Shown here piece by piece: positions 1 through 6,095 of a stretch of DNA of 8,339 nucleotides. The notes beneath the pieces are model-generated. The model did no database searches, was not told the DNA's origin, and was given only the letters and a program-made list of their open reading frames with translations. The translations under genes and the position numbers were made by a program. Position 1 is the stretch's first letter. Each line of letters begins with the position of its first letter. The stretch comes from an uncultured Lachnospiraceae bacterium. GTDB lineage: Bacteria; Bacillota; Clostridia; Lachnospirales; Lachnospiraceae. The stretch lies in assembly GCA_910584115.1 (NCBI GenBank), contig CAJTYN010000138.1, forward strand, positions 1-8,339. The letters are read 5' to 3'.

Positions 1-36
1 CTTGTCCCTTTTAGGCTAGTTTCGGCGGCCAGCCGC

Positions 37-279
37 TCACAGAGTGGTCCCCGACGGCCAGGTGCCGTCCTCCAGGGAGGCGACGATCAGTTTCCCTGCC
101 AGCCGCATCTCGTCGATCCTCTCCTTCGTGTAAGAGGGGAGCTGTACGGTGGAGACGCTCAGGTCTTTCTTGGCGATCCGAAAACTCCCCTCCAGTTCGC
201 GCACGCGCAGCAGATCCGTATAACGGTAGATCACAACATCCTGGTCTTCGGATTCTTTTTCGCATATCAACTGTTTCAT
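37..279 (-). CDS. Hypothetical small protein, 80 aa
   Basis: I do not recognise this protein. It is 80 residues, soluble-looking and strongly charged, with many Glu, Asp, Arg and Lys residues, no membrane segment and no signal peptide. Its middle (about residues 20-45) reads like alternating beta-strand segments, followed by a helical stretch around SYTKERIDEMRLAGK. The ATG at 279-277 is supported by an AGGAGG on the minus strand (plus coordinates 297-292), 12 nt upstream, slightly longer than ideal. The gene is divergent from the MarR/ABC operon and shares the AT-rich gap with it, so it could feel the same regulator, but nothing proves this. It is the only reading frame here with a consensus ribosome binding site; the overlapping frame at 11-265 has none and looks like a shadow. 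Function unknown; a real gene is likely but not certain. Confidence 0.6.
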   Translation of the reverse strand: MKQLICEKESEDQDVVIYRYTDLLRVRELEGSFRIAKKDLSVSTVQLPSYTKERIDEMRLAGKLIVASLEDGTWPSGTTL

Positions 280-313
280 TCTTCGGTTTGTCCTCCTGTG
301 TTTTGATGTTCTT

Positions 314-322
314 ATTTTAGCA
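314..322 (-). promoter_or_regulatory. Possible extended -10 promoter of the small minus-strand gene
   Basis: Read on the minus strand this is TGCTAAAAT, which fits an extended -10 element (TGn followed by TAAAAT). Transcription would start near 307 and give a leader of about 28 nt before the ATG at 279. No good -35 hexamer is seen at the usual distance, so the call rests on the -10 alone. Confidence 0.3.
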
Positions 323-366
323 TCATATGCGGGAATAGCATAGTCTTTATGGATAAAATCTTTTTT

Positions 367-381
367 TATATCCCTGATATA
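367..381. repeat. Short perfect palindrome upstream of the MarR operon
   Basis: TATATC and GATATA form perfect 6-bp inverted arms around a 3-base centre (CCT). The element directly abuts the upstream TTATCCAACTAA copy. A two-fold symmetric site of this size in a MarR-controlled intergenic region could be part of an operator, but in AT-rich DNA it may also arise by chance. Confidence 0.3.
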
Positions 382-393
382 TTATCCAACTAA
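382..393. promoter_or_regulatory. Candidate MarR operator, upstream copy (TTATCCAACTAA)
   Basis: This 12-mer recurs with one change (A to G) at 491-502, and the match extends one base further on the 5' side. It sits about 110 bp upstream of the second copy and overlaps a CTAAT-N6-ATTAG inverted repeat at 390-405. It is less symmetric than the downstream copy. Two near-identical copies in a 250-bp gap before a MarR gene suggest binding sites for that regulator. This is inferred from position and repetition only. Confidence 0.4.
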
Positions 394-457
394 TTTATAT
401 ATTAGGAAATATGCCCGATCTGTAAACGTTAATAAAATATAAGATCACCAAAAAAAC

Positions 458-486
458 TTGCATAATAAAAAATATGTGCGTATAAT
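458..486 (+). promoter_or_regulatory. Sigma-A type promoter of the MarR/ABC operon
   Basis: A -35 element TTGCAT (458-463) and a perfect -10 element TATAAT (481-486) are separated by exactly 17 bp within A-rich DNA. The -35 keeps the TTG core but departs from TTGACA in its second half. Transcription is predicted to start near 493, giving a leader of about 37 nt before the first ATG of the MarR gene. The start point falls inside the TTATCCGACTAA element, as expected of a repressible promoter. Confidence 0.7.
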
Positions 487-490
487 AAGA

Positions 491-502
491 TTATCCGACT
501 AA
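491..502. promoter_or_regulatory. Candidate MarR operator over the transcription start (TTATCCGACTAA)
   Basis: The 12-mer is an imperfect palindrome: TTA and TAA ends and a central CG agree on both strands, 8 of 12 positions in all. It begins 4 bp downstream of the -10 box and covers the predicted start site. A repressor bound here would block RNA polymerase. MarR-family repressors commonly bind such sites in their own promoter and release when a ligand binds, so autorepression of the operon is the likely role. Confidence 0.5.
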
Positions 503-516
503 CTAAAATGCATTTC

Positions 517-522
517 AGGAGG
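517..522 (+). promoter_or_regulatory. Ribosome binding site for the first MarR start
   Basis: AGGAGG lies 7 nt before the ATG at 530, which is ideal spacing. A second ribosome binding site, AAGGAG at 546-551, lies 8 nt before an in-frame ATG at 560. Both starts are therefore plausible and would differ by 10 N-terminal residues. Confidence 0.65.
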
Positions 523-529
523 TGGTAAA

Positions 530-1003
530 ATGTATGGACCACAAGAAGGAGATACAGTGATGGGTCTGTTCATGCGGGCATCGCACATATATTTCCAGAA
601 GAGCTTCCAGCAGCTTGGCAGCATCGGACTCCATCCGGGCCAGCCGCCGCTTCTGTGGCATATCTCCCAGGAGGAGGGCTTAAGCCAGCGGGAACTGGCC
701 AGGCGTCTGAAGGTGAAGCCGCCGACGGTGAACGTTTCCCTGCAGCGGATGGAGAAAGCACAGCACATCTGCCGCCGTCCGGATGAGAAGGATCAGCGGG
801 CTTCCCGCGTATATCTGACGGAGAAGGGGCGAGCGCTGATGGGGCGGATCGATGCGGTCATGCGGGACAATGAGGCGAAGATCACCCAGGGCTTTACAGA
901 GGCCGAGGTCTGTCTGCTGACCCGTTTTCTGAAACAGATGATCGCAAATATCAGTTCGATCCAAGTGACAGACACGATGGATGATGAGAAAGGAGGATCG
1001 TGA
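530..1003 (+). CDS. MarR-family winged-helix transcriptional regulator
   Basis: This 157-residue protein has the usual MarR length and layout. An N-terminal dimerisation helix (about 11-30) is followed by the linker LHPGQPPLLWHI (34-45). Next come the HTH with LSQRELARRL (51-60) and a recognition helix from about 63 to 78, then a beta wing with RRPDEKDQR and RVYLTEKG (82-100), and C-terminal dimerisation helices to about 145. It should bind palindromic DNA as a dimer and release it on binding a small ligand. It heads the operon, and its stop is only 3 bases before the ABC start, so it most likely represses its own operon and the exporter. The ATG at 530 has AGGAGG upstream; an in-frame ATG at 560 has its own AAGGAG and could be the true start. 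The ligand cannot be read from sequence. A Cys (81) sits just before the wing, but there is no OhrR-like N-terminal Cys. Confidence 0.92.
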   Translation: MYGPQEGDTVMGLFMRASHIYFQKSFQQLGSIGLHPGQPPLLWHISQEEGLSQRELARRLKVKPPTVNVSLQRMEKAQHICRRPDEKDQRASRVYLTEKGRALMGRIDAVMRDNEAKITQGFTEAEVCLLTRFLKQMIANISSIQVTDTMDDEKGGS

Positions 1004-1006
1004 TCG

Positions 1007-3172
1007 ATGAGGAAGATCATGAAATATGTGAAGCGTTCCGCAGGATATATCGTCTGTATCATGCTGCTGTTGTTCATACAGGCGTATTGTGAGCTGTCCC
1101 TGCCCGCGTATACGTCCGACATCGTCAACGTGGGCATCCAGCAGAAAGGGATCCCCGACGGCGTGCCGGAGGAGATCAGGAGCTCTTCCATGGAAGACCT
1201 GGGACTATTTATGGATGAGGAGGCCCGGGAGGCCGTGGAGGAGCATTATGAGAAAGACACAGAAAAGTATGTCCTGAAAAAAGACCTGTCAAAAGAGGAG
1301 CGTGAAGAGCTGAGCGGGCTTTTGGGAAAACCCATCCTCATGCTTTCTTCCCTGACCCAGGACGAAAGCCAGGCAGAGAGCATCAAAGAGCAGATGGGCC
1401 TGCCGCCGGAGGCGGATCTTATGGAAATGCTCCGGCAGATGCCGCCCGAGACTGCGGAGGCGATGCTCGCCGGGGCGGGTGACAAGATCGACCAGATGCC
1501 CGAGACGATGATCACACAGGCGGCGGTCACATTCATACAGCAGGAATACACCCAGATCGGGCGGGACATGGATCGGATCCAGATCCGGTATATCCTGCGG
1601 ATCGGGCTTCTGATGCTGGGCGTGGCGCTCGTGAGCATGCTGGCGGCCGTGACGGTCACGTTTTTGTCGGCGCGGGTGGCGGCGGTGACCGGCCACGATC
1701 TGCGAAATGCGGTCTACCGGAAGGTGATCGGATTTTCCGGCGGGGAATACGACCGTTTCTCCACGGCATCCCTGATCACCAGGAGCACCAATGATATCCA
1801 GCAGATCCAGATGCTGATGGCCATGTTCTTTCGGATCGCCATGTACGCGCCGATCATGGGCATAGGCGGGGTCTTGAAGGTCCTGAAGACGGACGCGTCC
1901 ATGAGCTGGATCATCGCGCTGGCGGTGGCGCTGATCGTCGGGCTGGTCCTGGTGCTGTTCAGCGTGGCCATGCCGCGGTTTAAGAAGCTCCAGGAGCTGA
2001 TCGACCGCCTGAACCTGGTGACCCGGGAGATCCTCACGGGCCTTTCTGTCATCCGGGCCTTCAGCCGGGAAGAACGGGAGATCCAGCGATTTGAAAAAGC
2101 CAATCAGGATCTGACCCGGACCAATCTCTTTGTCAACCGCTGCATGACCTTCATGATGCCGACGATGATGCTGATCATGAACGGCGTCTCCCTGCTGATC
2201 GTCTACAACGGTGCTCATGCCGTGGATGGCGGGAGCATGCAGGTGGGGGATATGATGGCGTTCATCCAGTACGCCATGCAGATCATCATGTCCTTCCTGA
2301 TGCTGACCATGCTGTCGATCATGCTGCCCCGGGCCAGTGTGTCGGCGGAGCGTATCGGGGAAGTCCTGAGCACGGAACCGACGATCTGCGATCCGGATAC
2401 GCCCGAGGAGCCTTCGGCGGATATGGAGGGCACGGTCGCTTTTGAACATGTGTCGTTCTCCTATCCGGGAGTGGAGGAGCGTGTCCTGCGGGATGTTTCA
2501 TTTACGGCGAAAAAAGGCCAGACAGTGGCTTTCATCGGGAGCACCGGGAGCGGGAAGAGCACGCTTTTGAACCTGATCCCCCGTTTTTATGATGTGACGG
2601 AAGGCGTGGTGAAAGTGGATGGGGTGGATGTGCGCCGGATGAGCCAGAAGGATCTGCGGGACAGATTGGGTTATGTGCCGCAAAAAGCGGTGCTGTTCTC
2701 CGGGACGATCCGCTCCAACATCGCCTACGGATGCCCTGATGCGCCCCAGGAACAGGTGGAAGAGGCGGCGGCCATCGCCCAGGCAGAGGAATTTATCCTG
2801 GATAAACACAAGCAGTACGAGGCCCCGATCTCCCAGGGCGGAGCAAACGTATCCGGCGGGCAGAAGCAGCGGCTCTCCATCGCCCGGGCGGTGGCGAAGA
2901 AGCCGGAGATCCTTTTATTCGATGACAGTTTCTCGGCCCTAGACCTTAAGACGGACGCGGCTCTCCGGCGGGCGCTGAAAAAGGCCACCGCGGAAACGAC
3001 GACCCTGATCGTGGCGCAGAGGATCAGCACCATCCTCCACGCGGATCAGATCATCGTCTTGGAGAGAGGGCGCGTGGCCGGTCAGGGGACCCATCAGGAA
3101 TTGATGGCAGACTGCGAAGTCTACCGCCAGATCGCTATGTCACAGTTATCAGAGGAGGAGTTGGCAGGATGA
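1007..3172 (+). CDS. Heterodimeric ABC exporter subunit with degenerate ATP site and TM1-TM2 insert
   Basis: This 721-residue half-transporter has six membrane helices fused to an ATPase domain. TM1 is about residues 12-32, TM2 196-222, TM3/4 about 270-322 and TM5/6 about 378-440. The ATPase shows Walker A GSTGSGKST (511-519), Q-loop Gln559, signature NVSGGQ (614-619) and Walker B ILLFDD (635-640). Asp640 replaces the catalytic Glu and Gln671 (AQR) replaces the switch His. These changes mark the TM287-like, degenerate-site partner of heterodimeric exporters such as TM287/288, LmrCD or BmrCD. The protein is about 120-140 residues longer than a typical half-exporter because of an acidic, Met- and Glu-rich insert at about 33-192, probably extracellular. 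Its ATG follows an AGGAGG at 991-996, and its stop overlaps the next gene's start. Multidrug or peptide export is likely; the substrate is unknown. Confidence 0.93.
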   Translation: MRKIMKYVKRSAGYIVCIMLLLFIQAYCELSLPAYTSDIVNVGIQQKGIPDGVPEEIRSSSMEDLGLFMDEEAREAVEEHYEKDTEKYVLKKDLSKEEREELSGLLGKPILMLSSLTQDESQAESIKEQMGLPPEADLMEMLRQMPPETAEAMLAGAGDKIDQMPETMITQAAVTFIQQEYTQIGRDMDRIQIRYILRIGLLMLGVALVSMLAAVTVTFLSARVAAVTGHDLRNAVYRKVIGFSGGEYDRFSTASLITRSTNDIQQIQMLMAMFFRIAMYAPIMGIGGVLKVLKTDASMSWIIALAVALIVGLVLVLFSVAMPRFKKLQELIDRLNLVTREILTGLSVIRAFSREEREIQRFEKANQDLTRTNLFVNRCMTFMMPTMMLIMNGVSLLIVYNGAHAVDGGSMQVGDMMAFIQYAMQIIMSFLMLTMLSIMLPRASVSAERIGEVLSTEPTICDPDTPEEPSADMEGTVAFEHVSFSYPGVEERVLRDVSFTAKKGQTVAFIGSTGSGKSTLLNLIPRFYDVTEGVVKVDGVDVRRMSQKDLRDRLGYVPQKAVLFSGTIRSNIAYGCPDAPQEQVEEAAAIAQAEEFILDKHKQYEAPISQGGANVSGGQKQRLSIARAVAKKPEILLFDDSFSALDLKTDAALRRALKKATAETTTLIVAQRISTILHADQIIVLERGRVAGQGTHQELMADCEVYRQIAMSQLSEEELAG

Positions 3173-5019
3173 GTGAAGAGAGAAGAGATGTCAGGCCCAG
3201 AGGCCCGATGGGCCACGGACGGCGCATGGGCGCCGGGGAGAAGGCCAAAGATTTCAGGGGCACGCTGAAGAAACTGATACGATATATGGATAAATATAAG
3301 ATCCGCCTGCTGATCATGTTGCTCTTTGCCGTGGCGGGGACTGTGTTTTCCATCATCGGCCCGAAGATCTTAGGGCGGGCGACGACGGAGCTTTTTAACG
3401 GGCTGGTGGCGAAGGTCAGCGGCACGGGCGGGATCGATTTTGAGAAGATCACCCGGATCTTACTGGGGCTTCTGGGTCTTTATCTGGTCAGCGCCTGTTT
3501 TACCTTTATCCAGGGGTTCGTGATGACGGGCATCTCCAACGATGTGACCTATTCCATGCGCCGGGACATATCCGGGAAGATCCATCGGATGCCCATGAGA
3601 TATTTCGAGAGCAGGACCCACGGGGAGACGCTCTCTCGGGTCACCAACGACGTGGATACCCTGCAGCAGAGCCTGAACCAGAGCGTGACCCAGCTGATCA
3701 CATCGGTGACCACGCTGGTGGGCGTCCTGATCATGATGCTCAGTATCAACATCTGGATGACCCTGTGCGCGCTTTTGATCCTGCCCGTCTCCATGGGGAT
3801 CATCGGCACGGTGATGAAGCATTCCCAGAAATATTTCCGCGGGCAGCAGCAGTATCTCGGCGAGGTGAACGGACAGATCGAGGAGATCTACGCGGGACAG
3901 GATATCGTAAAGGCATTTAATAAGGAAGAGGATGTGGTCGCCGCTTTCGAGGAGACGAACCAGAAATTGTATGGATCCGCCTGGAGATCCCAGTTCTTCT
4001 CCGGGATCATGATGCCCGTCATGCAGTTCGTGGGAAATATCGGATACGTGATGGTGGCTCTGCTGGGCGGATATTTTACCATCAAGAAGACGATCCAGGT
4101 GGGAGATATCCAGTCATTTTTCCAGTACATCCGCAATTTCACCCAGCCGGTCACCCAACTGGCTCAGGTGACCAATATGCTCCAGTCCACGGCCGCGGCG
4201 GCGGAGCGGGTCTTCGAGTTCCTGGATGAGGAGGAAGAGGACCAGTCCGCGAAAGAGACTGTGGATATAGCGAAGATGAACGGAAATGTGGAGTTCGAGC
4301 ATGTGGGTTTCGGATACGACCCGGAGAAGATCATCATCCGCGATTTTTCCGCAAAGGTAAAAGACGGGCAGAAAGTAGCGATCGTCGGCCCCACCGGGGC
4401 GGGCAAGACGACCATGGTCAAACTGCTGATGCGTTTTTATGACGTGAATAAAGGGGCCGTGAAGATCGACGGGCGTGATATCCGGGACCTTGGCCGGGGG
4501 CAGCTCCGAGAGATGTTCGGGATGGTCCTGCAGGATACCTGGCTGTTCAACGATACGATCATGGAAAATATCCGCTACGGCAGGCTGGATGCCACCGACG
4601 AGGAAGTGATCGCGGCGGCGAAGGCGGCCCACATCCACAACTATATCATGACCCAGCCGGGCGGTTACCAGATGGTCTTGAATGAGGAGACCAGCAACGT
4701 CTCCCAGGGGCAGAAGCAGCTCTTGACCATCGCCCGGGCCATCCTGGCGGACAATAAGATCCTGATCCTGGACGAGGCCACGTCGTCGGTGGATACCCGG
4801 ACGGAGGTACAGATCCAGAAAGCCATGGATAACCTGATGGAAGGCAGGACCAGCTTCGTGATCGCCCACCGGCTGTCCACCATCCGGGACGCGGACCTGA
4901 TCTTGGTGATGAAGGACGGGGATATCATCGAACAGGGCAGCCACGGGGAGCTGATGGCCGCGGGCGGATTCTACGCGGGGCTCTACAACAGCCAGTTCGA
5001 GCGGGCGGAGGCGGTGTGA
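3169..5019 (+). CDS. Heterodimeric ABC exporter subunit with catalytic ATP site
   Basis: This 616-residue half-transporter is the partner of the preceding subunit. A Gly/Arg/His-rich basic tail (about 1-25) precedes a six-helix membrane domain (TM1 about 45-66, TM2 about 97-120, the rest to about residue 340) and an ATPase domain. Walker A is GPTGAGKTT (407-415), Q-loop Gln455, Walker B ILILDE (531-536) with catalytic Glu536, D-loop SSVD (539-542) and switch His567. The signature is NVSQGQ (510-515), with Gln in place of the first Gly. That is the TM288-like pattern: this chain supplies the active Walker site, and its altered signature faces the degenerate site of the partner. Its ATG overlaps the upstream stop (ATGA at 3169-3172), with AGGAGG at 3153-3158, so translation is probably coupled and the two chains made in equal amounts. 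It ends 42 bases before a convergent gene with no clear terminator. Confidence 0.94.
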   Translation: MSEERRDVRPRGPMGHGRRMGAGEKAKDFRGTLKKLIRYMDKYKIRLLIMLLFAVAGTVFSIIGPKILGRATTELFNGLVAKVSGTGGIDFEKITRILLGLLGLYLVSACFTFIQGFVMTGISNDVTYSMRRDISGKIHRMPMRYFESRTHGETLSRVTNDVDTLQQSLNQSVTQLITSVTTLVGVLIMMLSINIWMTLCALLILPVSMGIIGTVMKHSQKYFRGQQQYLGEVNGQIEEIYAGQDIVKAFNKEEDVVAAFEETNQKLYGSAWRSQFFSGIMMPVMQFVGNIGYVMVALLGGYFTIKKTIQVGDIQSFFQYIRNFTQPVTQLAQVTNMLQSTAAAAERVFEFLDEEEEDQSAKETVDIAKMNGNVEFEHVGFGYDPEKIIIRDFSAKVKDGQKVAIVGPTGAGKTTMVKLLMRFYDVNKGAVKIDGRDIRDLGRGQLREMFGMVLQDTWLFNDTIMENIRYGRLDATDEEVIAAAKAAHIHNYIMTQPGGYQMVLNEETSNVSQGQKQLLTIARAILADNKILILDEATSSVDTRTEVQIQKAMDNLMEGRTSFVIAHRLSTIRDADLILVMKDGDIIEQGSHGELMAAGGFYAGLYNSQFERAEAV

Positions 5020-5061
5020 CCGCTGGAAGATATATGACCTTGAACCGGCCAGAGTTCTGTG

Positions 5062-6015
5062 TTAGAATAGAAAAAGACCTTCGATCCGTTCGTCCGGGAA
5101 CTGATCCTGGCAGCGTATGTCCAGGATCGCAGGCGTGCTGCGGGCGTTCTCGTACCAGTCCCGGGCGTTTTCGTGATCGTTTATTTCCATATAATAGTCG
5201 CCTGCCTCTATGCATAATTCCGCACAGGGGGAGGCGGCGATGCCGTTGAGGCACAGGCTCAAGAAGCCGGGATAGTCTTTTTTCAGACGGCTGATCCGCG
5301 CCAGGACGCAGAGGGCTTCCATGTGCTCGTCGTCGCTGCGGGCAGGGTCGTGCAGACTGTCCTGGAAAAATCCTTCGGCCGCCAGGAAGTCCTCAGGCGT
5401 CCCGGCCATGAAGAGTTCACGGGCGTACATATCATGCAGGCGGGCGGACAGCCGGTGGCCCTTCTGGACACAAGAGCGAAACAGCGAGAGATCACGTCCG
5501 GCGTGGCTGTCTTCCGGCATGTGGAGGATCTCGATGTCACTGTCATAGACGATGGGCGTGAGGCGGATCGTCTCATGGACCGGGTCGATCCATTGGAACG
5601 TGCGCAGGCGCTTGAAGAGCTTGGGGCGGAGGTCTTTTTCAAAATTTTCGGTGGTCTTGTGGTCGTGGCGGTTGACATAGATCATCTGGACGATCTCGAT
5701 CTCGGGCAGGAGAGTCTGCTTGAGCAGGGAAAATCTCCGGCGGTTCTCATCGTCTAACACCTCGTCGGCATCCGGCGCGTAGATATAGTCGCATCCGGCC
5801 AAGGAAAACGCGTAGTTGCGCGCGTGGGCGAAATCGTCCCGCCACTGGTAGTCGTAGATACGGTCTGTGTAGCCGGACGCGATCTCTTTCGTGCGGTCTG
5901 TGGAGCCTGTGTCGACGATGATCAGTTCGTCCCACAGTCCCCGCAGGGGGTCCAGGCATCTTGCCAGGTGTCTTTCTTCGTTTTTTACGATCATGCATAC
6001 GCTGATAGTGATCAT
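5062..6015 (-). CDS. Family 2 glycosyltransferase with C-terminal helical (TPR-like) region
   Basis: This 317-residue protein starts with a GT-A fold of family GT2. Visible motifs are SVCMIVKNEE (5-14) at the nucleotide-binding strand, DTGSTD (35-40), DFAHARNYAF (61-70), the metal-binding DAD in APDADEVL (82-84), and DPVHE (144-148), which probably lies near the acceptor site. From about 190 to 293 it is a run of amphipathic helices resembling degenerate TPR repeats, including YARELFMAG and GDYYMEINDHENARDWYENA. Such a tail often binds the acceptor or a partner protein. There is no membrane segment, so it acts in the cytoplasm. Donor and acceptor are not predictable; SunS-like peptide glycosyltransferases share this GT2-plus-TPR layout, as do many envelope enzymes. 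The start has AGGAGG (minus strand, 6028-6023) 7 nt upstream. It converges on the ABC operon and diverges from the sugar phosphotransferase gene. Confidence 0.88.
   Translation of the reverse strand: MITISVCMIVKNEERHLARCLDPLRGLWDELIIVDTGSTDRTKEIASGYTDRIYDYQWRDDFAHARNYAFSLAGCDYIYAPDADEVLDDENRRRFSLLKQTLLPEIEIVQMIYVNRHDHKTTENFEKDLRPKLFKRLRTFQWIDPVHETIRLTPIVYDSDIEILHMPEDSHAGRDLSLFRSCVQKGHRLSARLHDMYARELFMAGTPEDFLAAEGFFQDSLHDPARSDDEHMEALCVLARISRLKKDYPGFLSLCLNGIAASPCAELCIEAGDYYMEINDHENARDWYENARSTPAILDIRCQDQFPDERIEGLFLF
5103..5128. repeat. Perfect 8-bp inverted repeat inside the glycosyltransferase 3' end
   Basis: GATCCTGG (5103-5110) and CCAGGATC (5121-5128) are perfect reverse complements around a 10-base loop. 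The element lies in the coding end of the minus-strand gene and 83 bases past the stop of the plus-strand ABC operon. No T-tract follows on either strand, so it is not an intrinsic terminator by the usual rule. It could protect the 3' end of read-through ABC mRNA, or be chance. Confidence 0.3.
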
Positions 6016-6049
6016 GGCGGTCCCTCCTTATGGTCTTTATCTGCTTCTT

Positions 6050-6078
6050 ATTGTGGGGGATAGAACGGGGATCGTCAA
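6050..6078 (-). promoter_or_regulatory. Probable promoter of the family 2 glycosyltransferase
   Basis: On the minus strand TTGACG (6078-6073, five of six consensus bases) lies 17 bp from CACAAT (6055-6050, four of six). Transcription would start near 6043, about 28 nt before the ATG at 6015. The whole divergent gap is only 80 bp. I see no comparably good promoter for the plus-strand gene in it. Confidence 0.45.
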
Positions 6079-6095
6079 GAATATGAGAGGTACAA

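Noticed and set aside
11..265. 84-residue minus-strand frame overlapping the small left gene
   Set aside because: It has no Shine-Dalgarno sequence at its start and its Arg/Gly-rich translation looks like an out-of-frame shadow; the 37-279 frame has AGGAGG upstream.
318..341. Two TAGCAT hexamers (318-323 and 336-341) considered as a repeat element
   Set aside because: The match is only six bases in AT-rich DNA, with no symmetry or further copies.
1289..2449. 386-residue open frame antisense to the first ABC gene
   Set aside because: The His/Arg/Asp-rich translation has no recognisable motif and lies fully inside a well-supported exporter gene.
4114..4944. 276-residue open frame antisense to the second ABC gene
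   Set aside because: It covers the ATPase domain coding region in reverse and shows only composition bias, no domain.
1007..5019. Many GATC tetramers through the ABC genes, considered as a methylation or uptake signal
   Set aside because: They mostly arise from frequent ATC isoleucine codons after G-ending codons and from GAT followed by C, so codon use explains them.
5103..5128. Inverted repeat considered as an intrinsic terminator
   Set aside because: The stem is perfect, but no T-tract follows on either strand and it lies within coding sequence, so it is kept only as a low-confidence repeat.
5323..5757. 144-residue plus-strand frame inside the glycosyltransferase gene
   Set aside because: The opposite strand encodes clear GT2 motifs with a good start and ribosome binding site; this frame has neither family similarity nor a credible ribosome binding site.
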